Positions 1-6,902 are shown, counted from the first letter of the stretch. The stretch: DNA of 14,654 nucleotides from DATKMS01 sp041497995 (GCA_041497995.1 JBGQHM010000145.1:1-14654), one strand, 5' to 3'. A program made the numbers and translations. Notes: a model not told the origin generated them from the letters alone.

Positions 1-156
1 ATCATTGAGGCCGACCTCCGCGGCATCACCGCGACCCTACCCCTGGATCGGTACCCGCGGATTCTGGATGTTGGGTGTGGCATAGGCCGGAGCTCGGAGT
101 CGCGCCCGAGCCCAGACTTTCCACGCTATCAACTCATTTGCACGCGCCCGGAATGA
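1..156 (+). pseudogene. Remnant of class I SAM-dependent methyltransferase (5' end outside window)
   Basis: Frame 1 is open from the window edge to a TGA at 154-156. It encodes a stretch ending in RILDVGCGIGRSS (codons 20-32), a textbook glycine-rich SAM-binding motif I of class I methyltransferases. The following 19 codons (ESRPSPDF and on) do not look like the next beta-alpha unit of the fold, and the frame then stops. A real enzyme would need at least another 100 residues. I therefore read this as a methyltransferase gene cut by recombination or frameshift at about position 90-100. The upstream part lies outside the window, and its substrate cannot be guessed. Confidence 0.5.
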
Positions 157-240
157 CGCGCTCGCTCTTTGTTGGATGCGGTAGTAGTTCATGTTGGCCA
201 GACTTGACCGACCCATACCGCGCATGAGCTGAGAACAAAG
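157..240. other. Short intergenic region upstream of the ComB-like gene
   Basis: No convincing gene, promoter or terminator is visible. A GTTGGAT heptamer at 171-177 fits the attC right-core pattern GTTRRRY, but no good partner heptamer or folded arms lie upstream of it, so it is not called a recombination site. A weak purine-rich stretch (GAGAACAAAG) directly precedes the ATG at 241. Confidence 0.3.
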
Positions 241-963
241 ATGACATTCGACCAACAGGAGTTCGACGTTCGGTGCGAGTGGGGCGAGCAAGGTGTAGCG
301 CTCCTCGCCCCCATCAGCGACGTCTGCGTCATCGTGGACGTCCTCTGCTTCTCAACCGGTGTCGACCTTGCTGTGAGCCGAGGGGCGATTGTGTTTCCAT
401 ATCGCTGGCGAGATGACACTGCGGTGGCGTATGCAGCCAAGGCCGGAGCAGAGTTGGCGGATGCCCGACGAAGCAGGGCCACGTATTCACTCTCACCCGA
501 ATCATTGACACACATTCCCACGGGTACGCGGATCGTGCTGCCATCACCCAATGGTTCTACCCTGACCCTGGCCGCGAAACCTGCAACTGTAATGGCGGGG
601 TGTTTGAGAAACGCACGGGCTGTCGCTCTAGCCGCAAGGAAGTACGGCCCCAAGATTGCCATCATTCCTGCGGGCGAACGATGGGGGGCCGACTACAGTT
701 TGCGTCCGTCGTTCGAGGATTTGATCGGCGCTGGAGCGATCATCAGCCATCTGCCTGGCAGGTTGTCGCCGGAGTCCTTGGCCGCACGCGCAGCATTCCG
801 AGAAGTGGAGTCGGATCTCCGCGCCAGTCTGAAACAGTCTAGCTCGGGCAAGGAGCTCATTGAGCGGGGTTTTGAAAACGATGTTGTCTTGGCTTCACTG
901 CTGGACTCCAGCGATTCGGCTCCCGTCTTAGTCAATGACGCGTATGTGCAAGCAGGGGTCTGA
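241..963 (+). CDS. ComB-like 2-phosphosulfolactate phosphatase family protein
   Basis: The 240-residue protein matches the ComB family in layout. It has an N-terminal IVDVLCFSTGVDLAV strand-helix unit (about residues 30-45), a PSPNGSTL segment (about 101-108) at the place of the family's TTNGT motif, IPAGERWG (about 141-148), and an FED acidic segment shortly after. The C-terminal GFENDV..A..LDSSD part is also family-typical. Characterised ComB is a magnesium-dependent acid phosphatase that makes sulfolactate in coenzyme M synthesis. In bacteria without coenzyme M the role is unknown, so I do not assign that pathway. GC content in sampled lines is about 53-58%, well below the following gene, which suggests transfer. 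The start is ATG with only a weak purine stretch before it. An attC-like palindrome begins 27 bases after the stop, so this may be an integron cassette gene. Confidence 0.8.
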   Translation: MTFDQQEFDVRCEWGEQGVALLAPISDVCVIVDVLCFSTGVDLAVSRGAIVFPYRWRDDTAVAYAAKAGAELADARRSRATYSLSPESLTHIPTGTRIVLPSPNGSTLTLAAKPATVMAGCLRNARAVALAARKYGPKIAIIPAGERWGADYSLRPSFEDLIGAGAIISHLPGRLSPESLAARAAFREVESDLRASLKQSSSGKELIERGFENDVVLASLLDSSDSAPVLVNDAYVQAGV

Positions 964-990
964 GAGTCACGGCAAGCGAACGCTATGGCT

Positions 991-1053
991 GCCCAACGCG
1001 CGGTTGGAGCTTACCGCCGAAGGACGCGGTCGCTCGACCGTAGGCCGTTACGC
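991..1053 (+). other. attC-like recombination site candidate
   Basis: The site starts with GCCCAAC (991-997), which fits the attC core RYYYAAC. It ends with GTTACGC (1047-1053), one base off the complementary core GTTRRRY. Between them, arm GGTTGGAGCTTACCGC (1002-1017) pairs with GCGGTCGCTCGACC (1026-1039). This gives 13 pairs, one of them G-T, around an 8-base loop, with a TT/C internal loop and one bulged G at 1006. Unpaired spacers separate the arms from the two cores. Size, layout and bulged bases are all typical of folded attC sites. The outer cores pair at only 5 of 7 positions, and no integrase gene is in view. Confidence 0.45.
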
Positions 1054-1062
1054 GACAACAGC

Positions 1063-1914
1063 ATGATTGAGAGTCGACCGAGTCGAACGGCAGAGCGTGT
1101 TGCGATGCGGCGCGCTGCCCATCAGCTGCTGGACGACCCGCGTGTCCACGACGATCCACTCGCACTTGCGATCTTGGGAGAGGCGCAGGCGGAGGCGATG
1201 CGGGCGGATCCACGGCGTCTCGAGAACGGACCCGTTGCCCCGGTCCTCCGCGCTTTTCTGGCCGTCCGGAGTCGGCTAGCGGAGGATGCACTCGCGCAAG
1301 CCGTTGCCGCCGGCGTCCGACAGTACGTGGTTCTGGGGGCCGGCCTCGATACCTTCGCCTATCGGAATACGTATCCGGGCCTGCGCGTGTTTGAGGTGGA
1401 TCATCCCGCGACGCAGGCCTGGAAACGTCAACGCCTCGTCGAGGCACACATCGCGGTTCCCGAGGGAGTCACGTTTGCAGCCGTCGACTTTGCGGCCGAG
1501 TCGTTGCCGACGGCACTGCGCGCGGCTGGACTGCGCAGCGACGAGCCGAGCTTCTTCTCGTGGCTCGGGGTGACACCGTACCTGGAGCCCGCCACCGTCC
1601 TCGCGACACTCGCGGCGATCGCGCCCTTCGCGGCGTACGGCGGAGGCGTGGTGTTCGACTACAATGTGCCGCCGGCGTCGTTGGCGCCGCTCCCGCGTGC
1701 GGGGTTCGAGGCGCTGGCCGCGCGCGTTGCCGCCGCCGGTGAACCCTTTCGCGGCTTCTTCGAGCCGGCGGCCTTGGTCGCAGCGATCCGCGCCATGGGC
1801 TTTCACGAGGTCCGTGACCTAGAACCCGACGAGCTCAACGCGACCTTCCTTTCAGGCCGGACGGACGGGCTGCGGGTTGGTAGCGCCGGCCACATCCTGA
1901 CGGCGCTCGGGTGA
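1063..1914 (+). CDS. Class I SAM-dependent methyltransferase, TIGR00027 / leucine carboxyl methyltransferase-like
   Basis: The 283-residue protein starts with SRTAERVAMRRAAHQLLDDP and DDPLAL, the usual N-terminus of the TIGR00027 group known from actinobacteria and myxobacteria. SAM-binding motif I is LGAGLDTFAYR (about residues 91-101). The acidic ribose-binding segment is FEVDHPATQAWK (about 110-121), and WLGVTPYL fills the GVTxYL position of the family. The natural substrate of this group is mostly unknown. I chose ATG 1063 because an in-frame ATG at 985 would run through the attC-like palindrome and add residues unlike the family. Neither start has a clear Shine-Dalgarno sequence. GC is very high, about 80% in parts, in sharp contrast to the gene before it. 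It converges on the glycosyltransferase gene with 17 bases between the stops. Confidence 0.82.
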   Translation: MIESRPSRTAERVAMRRAAHQLLDDPRVHDDPLALAILGEAQAEAMRADPRRLENGPVAPVLRAFLAVRSRLAEDALAQAVAAGVRQYVVLGAGLDTFAYRNTYPGLRVFEVDHPATQAWKRQRLVEAHIAVPEGVTFAAVDFAAESLPTALRAAGLRSDEPSFFSWLGVTPYLEPATVLATLAAIAPFAAYGGGVVFDYNVPPASLAPLPRAGFEALAARVAAAGEPFRGFFEPAALVAAIRAMGFHEVRDLEPDELNATFLSGRTDGLRVGSAGHILTALG

Positions 1915-1918
1915 GCGC
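1903..1918. terminator. Small GC-rich hairpin at convergent gene ends
   Basis: GCGCTC (1903-1908) and GAGCGC (1913-1918) form a perfect 6-bp stem with a GGGT loop. The hairpin overlaps the methyltransferase stop codon and lies just before the convergent stop of the glycosyltransferase. No T-run follows on either strand, so intrinsic termination is only a possibility. Confidence 0.25.
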
Positions 1919-1931
1919 GCGACAAGGACGC

Positions 1932-2903
1932 TCACGCCGGTGGACTGCCGCCACGCACCTCGGCCACGCGGTAGACCGGCTTGTTCTGCGACTCATGGTA
2001 CGTGCGCACGAGCAGCTCACCCAACAGACCCATGGTGATGAACTGCAATCCCATCAGCGTGAGCAAGATTCCGAGCCACACCAAAGGCCGCTGCGCCAGA
2101 GGCACGCCGAAGAACAGACGCTCGAAACCGAGGACCCCGGTGATCAGCAAGCCGACGAACCCGGACGCTAGACCGATGCTCCCGAAGACCTGGATCGGGC
2201 GCGTCGAGTAGCTGGACAGGAACTTCACCGTGATCAGGTCGAGCAGCACGCGGATGGTGCGGGAGAGACCATACTTCGAGACGCCGGCGCGGCGTGGCCG
2301 GTGATGCACCTGCACCTCGGCGATGCGCGCGCCCAAGTCGTCGGCGAGCGCCGGGATGAAGCGGTGCATCTCCCCGTAGAGGCGCAGGCCGCGCACCACG
2401 TCGTGCCGCATCACCTTCAGCGTGCACCCGTAGTCATGCATCCGAACGCCGGTGATACCTCCAATGATGGCGTTGGCGACGACGGAGGGTAAGCGGCGCG
2501 ATAGCCAGGGGTCCTGCCGCGGCAGGCGCCATCCGGCGACAAGGTCGTAGCCCTCGTCGAGCTTGGCCAGCATCGCCGGGATGTCGGCGGGGTCGTTTTG
2601 TCCGTCGGCATCGAGGGCGACCAGCACCGCACCGCGGGCGTGATCGAAGCCGGCGGCCAGCGCCGCCGTCTGCCCGTAGTTGCGTGGAAAGCGCACGACG
2701 ACGACATGCGCGTCGCGTTGCTGCAGCTCCGCCAGCAATGGAAAGCTGCGATCGGTGCTGCCGTCGTCAATGTAGACGATCTCATACGCGCGGCCGAGGC
2801 GGTCGAGCGTCTGACTGATCTCGGCGTGCAGGGGCTCGAGGTTGTCCGCCTCATTGTAGACAGGGACGACGACGGACAGGTCGAGGCCGCGCGCGCGCGT
2901 CAT
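1932..2903 (-). CDS. Glycosyltransferase family 2, polyprenyl-/dolichyl-phosphate sugar transferase type, with C-terminal membrane anchor
   Basis: The 323-residue protein has a GT-A domain with VVVPVYNEADNL (about residues 11-22), the nucleotide-binding YIDDGSTD (44-51), and DADGQNDP (98-105) as the metal-binding DXD region. The R.AGVSKYG segment (about 205-212) is typical of DPM1/ArnC/GtrB-like enzymes. Two hydrophobic helices follow (about 239-260 and 275-298), again as in that group. Such enzymes move a sugar from an NDP- or GDP-donor to a membrane polyprenyl phosphate for later use on the outer side. The ATG overlaps the stop of the PfkB kinase gene by four bases (ATGA), so the two are translationally coupled. 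The sugar cannot be told from the sequence. Confidence 0.9.
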   Translation of the reverse strand: MTRARGLDLSVVVPVYNEADNLEPLHAEISQTLDRLGRAYEIVYIDDGSTDRSFPLLAELQQRDAHVVVVRFPRNYGQTAALAAGFDHARGAVLVALDADGQNDPADIPAMLAKLDEGYDLVAGWRLPRQDPWLSRRLPSVVANAIIGGITGVRMHDYGCTLKVMRHDVVRGLRLYGEMHRFIPALADDLGARIAEVQVHHRPRRAGVSKYGLSRTIRVLLDLITVKFLSSYSTRPIQVFGSIGLASGFVGLLITGVLGFERLFFGVPLAQRPLVWLGILLTLMGLQFITMGLLGELLVRTYHESQNKPVYRVAEVRGGSPPA

Positions 2904-3808
2904 GCGCCGTTGATGTCGGTCAGGCTCACGAACTGGCGGTAGCGCTGCTCGATGGCCTCGGGCGTGAGCGTCCGGAGGCGGTTCATGCCGAAGTCCTCGA
3001 CCACGAACGACGCCATCACGCTGCCGTAGACAATGGCGCGTCGCAGCGCACCCTCCGAGTTGTCGCCGGAACGCGCCAGCTCGCCCATGAAACCGCCGGC
3101 AAAGGTGTCGCCGGCACCGGTCGGGTCGAACACTTCCTCGAGCGGGAACGCTGGCACCGCAAACACCGAGTTGGCTGAAAACTGAATGACGCCGTACTCG
3201 CCGCGCTTGATGAGCACGCGCTTCGGCCCCATCGCAAGCAGATGCCGCGCCGCGCGGACGACGTTCTGCTGGCCGCTCAGCAGCCGCGCTTCTTCATCGT
3301 TGATGACGAGGATCCCCACCCGGCTCAGCAACTGCTCCAAGTCGCCGCGCGAACCGGTGATCCAATGGTTCATCGTGTCACAGCCGACCACGCCCGGCGC
3401 CGCCAGCTGATCCAACACCATGGCCTGTAGCTTCGGATCGATGTTAGCGAGGAATACATACTGCGCCGCCCGGTGGCTGGCCGGCAGTTGCGGCTTGAAG
3501 TCGGCGAAGACGTTGAGTTGCAGATCCAGCGTATCGCGCTGGTTCATGTCCTCGTGATAGCGCCCGGCCCAGAAACCGGTCAGCCCCGGCCGTACCTGCA
3601 GACCCGTCAGGTCGACACCGCGGCGCTTCAAGAAGTCGATCTCCGCCTGCGGGAAATCCTCCCCCACCGTCGCCACCATCTGCACCGGCGCGAAGAAGCT
3701 CGCGGCGACCGAAAAATACGTCGCCGCCCCGCCCAGGGCGCGGTCAACTTTGCCGTGCGGCGTCTCGATGGAATCGAAGAATACGGAACCAACTACGAGA
3801 ATGCTCAC
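2900..3808 (-). CDS. PfkB-family sugar/nucleoside kinase
   Basis: The 302-residue protein has the ribokinase fold marks. These are the N-terminal LVVGSVFFD, the glycine-rich GGAATYFSVAASFF (about 26-39), the VGEDFP segment, and C-terminal signature 2, DPTGAGDTFAGG (about 228-239), whose GAGD holds the catalytic aspartate. It would phosphorylate a sugar or nucleoside with ATP in the cytoplasm. The gene lies directly downstream of mtnP, which suggests a role in purine or methylthioadenosine salvage (for example an adenosine-like substrate), but nothing in the sequence fixes this. The start is GTG (complement of 3806-3808), supported by AGGAGT (complement of 3814-3819) six bases ahead. It overlaps the next gene by four bases. 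A 104-bp gap with a repeat-like palindrome separates it from mtnP. Confidence 0.88.
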   Translation of the reverse strand: MSILVVGSVFFDSIETPHGKVDRALGGAATYFSVAASFFAPVQMVATVGEDFPQAEIDFLKRRGVDLTGLQVRPGLTGFWAGRYHEDMNQRDTLDLQLNVFADFKPQLPASHRAAQYVFLANIDPKLQAMVLDQLAAPGVVGCDTMNHWITGSRGDLEQLLSRVGILVINDEEARLLSGQQNVVRAARHLLAMGPKRVLIKRGEYGVIQFSANSVFAVPAFPLEEVFDPTGAGDTFAGGFMGELARSGDNSEGALRRAIVYGSVMASFVVEDFGMNRLRTLTPEAIEQRYRQFVSLTDINGA

Positions 3809-3824
3809 TGATCACTCCTGGCTG

Positions 3825-3896
3825 ATGGCGTATGGCTTATGGCCCATCGCAGACCGCGAGGTGTCCGCTTTTCTCCGACCATATGCAATACGCCAT
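3825..3896. repeat. AT-richer inverted repeat between mtnP and the PfkB kinase gene
   Basis: Arm ATGGCGTATGGCTTATGGCC (3825-3844) and the reverse complement of 3877-3896, ATGGCGTATTGCATATGGTC, match at 17 of 20 positions around a 32-base loop. The right arm runs on into further CCATATGC units (to about 3907), which gives a tandem look. The stretch is clearly less GC-rich than the genes around it. It looks like a REP/MITE-type short repeat. It could also form a hairpin in the mtnP-pfkB transcript. Confidence 0.6.
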
Positions 3897-3912
3897 ATGC
3901 CATATGCTGCCC

Positions 3913-4773
3913 TCACACGTACTTTCCGATGATGATGTCGAGGTCGCGCTTCACCGCCTCCGGGATACGCGCTCGATCGGTGATGATCGCGTGCTCCAGG
4001 GCCCGCGCACAGCCGCAGGTGCGCGCGCTGGGCAACGTCGGTACGGTCGCGGCGATCACGAGCTGGGCGGTGGTGACGTTCTCGTTGAGGATGCGCAACA
4101 CGTCACCGATGACGACGTCGGCATGCACCTCGTGCCAGCAGTCATAGTCCGTAGCCAGCGCAAGCGTGGCGAAGCACATCTCCGCTTCGCGCGCCAGCTT
4201 GGCTTCCTGCAAGTTGGTCATGCCGATGACGTCGGCGCCCCATTGCCGGTAGAGGAACGATTCGGCGCGCGTCGAGAACTGCGGCCCCTCCATGCACACG
4301 TACGTGCCCCGCGTGTGCACGGTGACACCGAGCTGTTGCTGCGCTGAGTGCACCAGCGCGCCGCTCAGCACGGCGCAGAAAGGATCGGCGAAGCTGACGT
4401 GCGCGACGATGCCGTTGCCAAAGAATGTGCTCTGCCGGCGAAAGGTCCGGTCGATGAGCTGATCGGGGACAACCAGGTGGCCCGGATGGATCTCCTCACG
4501 CAGGCTGCCAACCGCGCCAACGCCGATGACCCACTCGGCACCGAGCTTCTTCATGCCGTAGATGTTCGCCCGGAAGTTCAGCTCCGATGGCAGGATGCGA
4601 TGGCCGCGTCCGTGGCGCGGCAAAAAGATCAGCCGCACCCCGGCCAGCGTACCGCACACGAACTCGTCCGACGGGTCGCCGAACGGCGTCGTCACGCGGA
4701 CGCGCTCGACGTTCTCGAGCCCCGCCATCTCGTACAGACCGCTACCGCCAATCACACCAACCGTAGTCACCAC
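3913..4773 (-). CDS. mtnP: S-methyl-5'-thioadenosine phosphorylase
   Basis: The 286-residue protein is a full-length trimeric-type purine phosphorylase. It has VIGGSGLYEM (about 7-16), the phosphate-binding PRHGRGHRILPSELNFRANI (about 52-71), GSLREEIHPGHLVVPDQLIDRT (about 89-110), CMEGPQFSTRAES (about 160-172), and ATDYDCW (about 207-213). The aspartates of ATDYD and the MTN-type region before it mark MTA phosphorylase. It splits methylthioadenosine, the by-product of polyamine and related synthesis, into adenine and methylthioribose-1-phosphate. No mtnA is in view. The start is GTG at 4771-4773, six bases after the lipid kinase stop, with GGGGAG just ahead. The next codon is also GTG and has slightly better spacing, so the true start may be 4770. 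Confidence 0.93.
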   Translation of the reverse strand: MVTTVGVIGGSGLYEMAGLENVERVRVTTPFGDPSDEFVCGTLAGVRLIFLPRHGRGHRILPSELNFRANIYGMKKLGAEWVIGVGAVGSLREEIHPGHLVVPDQLIDRTFRRQSTFFGNGIVAHVSFADPFCAVLSGALVHSAQQQLGVTVHTRGTYVCMEGPQFSTRAESFLYRQWGADVIGMTNLQEAKLAREAEMCFATLALATDYDCWHEVHADVVIGDVLRILNENVTTAQLVIAATVPTLPSARTCGCARALEHAIITDRARIPEAVKRDLDIIIGKYV

Positions 4774-4779
4774 GCTCCC

Positions 4780-5715
4780 CTACTTCTGGATGATGGTTAG
4801 TCGCGGGCCGGTCGCCACGTCCAGCCGCTGCGCCATGCCCAAGACATCGCCATCGATCATGTAGTGGCTCGGCCGCGAAAACTCAACTCGTACATGCTGC
4901 GCCAAGTTGTCGTACAACGAATCGAGCTCCAACGGAAAGCCGCGCCGCAGCCGCCACAGGCGCGGGAGCGCATGCTGTGGGAGGATGGGACCGGCCAGCA
5001 AGTGGAAGAAGCCGCGCTTACGAGTTGCCATGTACGTCGCCTTGAGGCCCAGCCCGATGTCGGTGATGCTGCTGGCATAGATGAACGTGAAGCGCCGGTG
5101 CGGGACGCGCTCGTCGTCGCAATCGATGTCTGCCTCGACGGGCTGCATCAGGCCGCGTCCAAACGCCGAGCGCGTCAGCCCCGAGACAATGACCCGGCCA
5201 AACAGCTTGGCTGCGGTCCGCGGGCCCGGCTTCCCCGTGGCGTAGTACACCTGGAGAAAGTTGACGACGACGCCGGCGCCAACCATGAAGCCGAAGTGCT
5301 CGCCGTTGACTTGAATGAGATGCCGCTCGGTGAGCTCGAAAGGCCGCCCGGCACGGTAGTCAGCCACCGTATGTGCGAGCACCCGCTCCGGGCTACCGTG
5401 CCGGCAGCCCACGGAGCGGGCGATAGTGTTCATCGAGCCGGCGCGCAGCGGGAGAAACTGGGGCAACGGATCCCTGCCATAGGCACGCACCATTGCGGAC
5501 AACGTGCGGAAGAAGCTGCCGTCGCCACCGCAGACAGCGAGAATCTCGATGCCTCGTTCGCGGAGCTCGCGTGCCAGCTCCTCCATTTCCTCCAGCGACC
5601 TGGTCTCGCGCACCACGCCGTCGCTTCCCACGGCCTCGGCAAACAGCTGCAAGCGATCGCGTGATCGACGGTTGGCGCGCGCGTGCGGATTGAGGACGAC
5701 GCCGATGCCGGGCAC
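4780..5715 (-). CDS. Diacylglycerol kinase-family lipid kinase
   Basis: The 311-residue protein opens with VVLNPHARANRR (about 6-17), the NP-A motif of the DAGK catalytic domain. The nucleotide loop is CGGDGSFFRTL (about 62-72). LPLRAGSMNTIARSVG (about 88-103) sits where DgkB/YegS proteins have a G-T-x-N-D-F motif. The C-terminal half is the beta-sandwich domain, ending in the family's MIDGDVLGM segment. It probably phosphorylates a membrane lipid (diacylglycerol, sphingoid or similar). The altered GSMNT motif suggests a subgroup away from YegS, so the substrate is open. The start is GTG (complement of 5713-5715), supported by GGAG six bases ahead. The mtnP start follows the stop by six bases. 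Confidence 0.85.
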   Translation of the reverse strand: MPGIGVVLNPHARANRRSRDRLQLFAEAVGSDGVVRETRSLEEMEELARELRERGIEILAVCGGDGSFFRTLSAMVRAYGRDPLPQFLPLRAGSMNTIARSVGCRHGSPERVLAHTVADYRAGRPFELTERHLIQVNGEHFGFMVGAGVVVNFLQVYYATGKPGPRTAAKLFGRVIVSGLTRSAFGRGLMQPVEADIDCDDERVPHRRFTFIYASSITDIGLGLKATYMATRKRGFFHLLAGPILPQHALPRLWRLRRGFPLELDSLYDNLAQHVRVEFSRPSHYMIDGDVLGMAQRLDVATGPRLTIIQK

Positions 5716-5718
5716 GTC

Positions 5719-5793
5719 TTACTCCAGAGCTTGGCTGACGTCGCCGACAGCACCCTTCGAGAGCCTCAGGGTGATCGGAAGGAAGCCGTTCAT
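5719..5793 (-). CDS. Possible 24-residue leader peptide upstream of the lipid kinase
   Basis: An ATG (complement of 5791-5793) opens 24 codons starting MNGFLPITLRL and ending VSQALE. The TAA lies three bases before the GTG of the lipid kinase, inside its ribosome-binding region. The placement would allow translational coupling. Against it, no Shine-Dalgarno sequence precedes the ATG, and the middle of the peptide is only the translation of a palindromic repeat. I rate it as more likely non-coding. Confidence 0.15.
   Translation of the reverse strand: MNGFLPITLRLSKGAVGDVSQALE
5751..5773. repeat. CACCCT..AGGGTG hairpin repeat between rlmN and the lipid kinase gene
   Basis: CACCCT (5751-5756) pairs with AGGGTG (5768-5773), and GAG (5759-5761) pairs with CTC (5765-5767). 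This gives a 9-bp stem with a two-base bulge and a three-base loop. The sequence closely resembles the CCTTCGACAGGCTCAGG palindrome that I recall as a scattered intergenic repeat in many environmental bacterial genomes (memory, not checked). No T-run follows on either strand, so a terminator role is doubtful. Confidence 0.5.
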
Positions 5794-5858
5794 TTTGATC
5801 TAGATGGGTCCGCTACCGTGCGTGCGGAGAGCCGAAGCACGCCACCCTCGCCGGTGCA

Positions 5859-6902
5859 TCAGAGCGACGGACGGCCACCAGTGCGCACCATTGCACCTTC
5901 GTTGCGATTCGCGCCTGCGAGCGCCAGCTGGCCGCACGCTGCCTGAATGTCGCGCCCGCGGCTCTGCCGGATCGTGGCGTGGACGTTGTTCGCCAGCAAG
6001 CGCTCCTGGAACTGCAGAATGACGTTCGGCGCTGAGCACGCAAAGCCGGAGCCCGGGAATGGATTGAAGGGGATCAGGTTCACCTTCGAGCGAATGCCGT
6101 GCAGCAGCCGTACCAACCGCGCTGCATCGTCGAGCGTATCGTTGACGCCGGCCAGCATGACGTATTCGAAGGTGATGCGCCGGCGCTGCGGAATCGGCAG
6201 CGAACGGCACATCGTCATCAGCGTCTCCAGCGGATACTTTCGGTTGATCGGCATGAGCCGCGCGCGCTGCGCATCGGTCGTCCCGCTGAGCGACACAGCG
6301 AGCTGCGCCGCCGTATCGCTCACCAGCCGCTGCATCGCGGGCACCAGACCGACCGTCGACACGGTGATGCGCCGCGCTGAGAGGCCGACCCCCCAGTCAG
6401 CAGTGAGCAGCTCGATCGCTTGGACGACCGCGTCGTAGTTCGCCAGCGGCTCGCCCATGCCCATGAAGACGATGTTGCTGATGCGTTCCTCCGGCCGCAA
6501 CACCGCCTGCGCCGCGAGCACTTGGCCGGCGATCTCGATGGCCGACAGGTTGCGCAGCAACCCCAGCCGCGCCGTGGCACAAAACGCGCAGTCCATCCCG
6601 CAGCCGGCCTGTGAGGAGATGCATAACGTCAGTCGCGGCGGATCGGGGATGAGCACCGACTCGATGGCGGCGCGCGCATCCAACTGGAAGAGCAATTTGC
6701 GCGTGCCGTCGTTCGACTCGGTGACGACACTGGGTGTGAGACTGGGGAAGTTAAAATCGCGAGCGAGAGCCTCCCGCAGCGCGTGCGGCAGGTCGCTCAT
6801 CGCCGCAAAGTTGGACGCGTGGCGACGATAGATCCAGGAGAGGATTTGGCTGGCGCGATACGCCGGCTGGCCTTGAGTGGCCAACCAGGCCCGCAATGCC
6901 AC
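5859..6902 (-). CDS. rlmN: Dual-specificity 23S rRNA A2503 / tRNA A37 C2-methyltransferase RlmN
   Basis: This is a radical SAM enzyme with CGMDCAFCATARLG (about complement of 6560-6602) as the CxxxCxxC iron-sulfur cluster motif. VFMGMGEPLANYD follows, then VSTVGLVPAM and LAVSLSGTTDAQRARLMPINRKYPL. FEYVMLAGVNDT and SRGRDIQAACGQL come last, the latter with the second catalytic cysteine. It methylates C2 of adenine in 23S rRNA and tRNA. The start is unsure. GTG (complement of 6900-6902) gives 347 residues and lies after the ndk stop, but has no Shine-Dalgarno sequence. ATG at 7050-7052 has GGAGAAGA right before it and gives 397 residues, but overlaps ndk by 86 bases and adds low-complexity sequence. 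It lies directly downstream of ndk. Confidence 0.95.
   Translation of the reverse strand: MALRAWLATQGQPAYRASQILSWIYRRHASNFAAMSDLPHALREALARDFNFPSLTPSVVTESNDGTRKLLFQLDARAAIESVLIPDPPRLTLCISSQAGCGMDCAFCATARLGLLRNLSAIEIAGQVLAAQAVLRPEERISNIVFMGMGEPLANYDAVVQAIELLTADWGVGLSARRITVSTVGLVPAMQRLVSDTAAQLAVSLSGTTDAQRARLMPINRKYPLETLMTMCRSLPIPQRRRITFEYVMLAGVNDTLDDAARLVRLLHGIRSKVNLIPFNPFPGSGFACSAPNVILQFQERLLANNVHATIRQSRGRDIQAACGQLALAGANRNEGAMVRTGGRPSL

Noticed and set aside
171..177. GTTGGAT as the right core of a second attC site before the ComB-like gene
   Set aside because: The only upstream partner (TATCAAC at 126-132) breaks the core pattern, and the sequence between does not fold into paired arms.
37..291. 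84-codon minus-strand frame at the left edge
   Set aside because: It lies opposite the methyltransferase remnant and the start of the ComB-like gene, has no ribosome-binding site and matches no family I know.
985..1062. Upstream ATG extending the TIGR00027 methyltransferase by 26 residues
   Set aside because: The extension is translated from the attC-like palindrome, is Arg-rich, and is not part of the family N-terminus.
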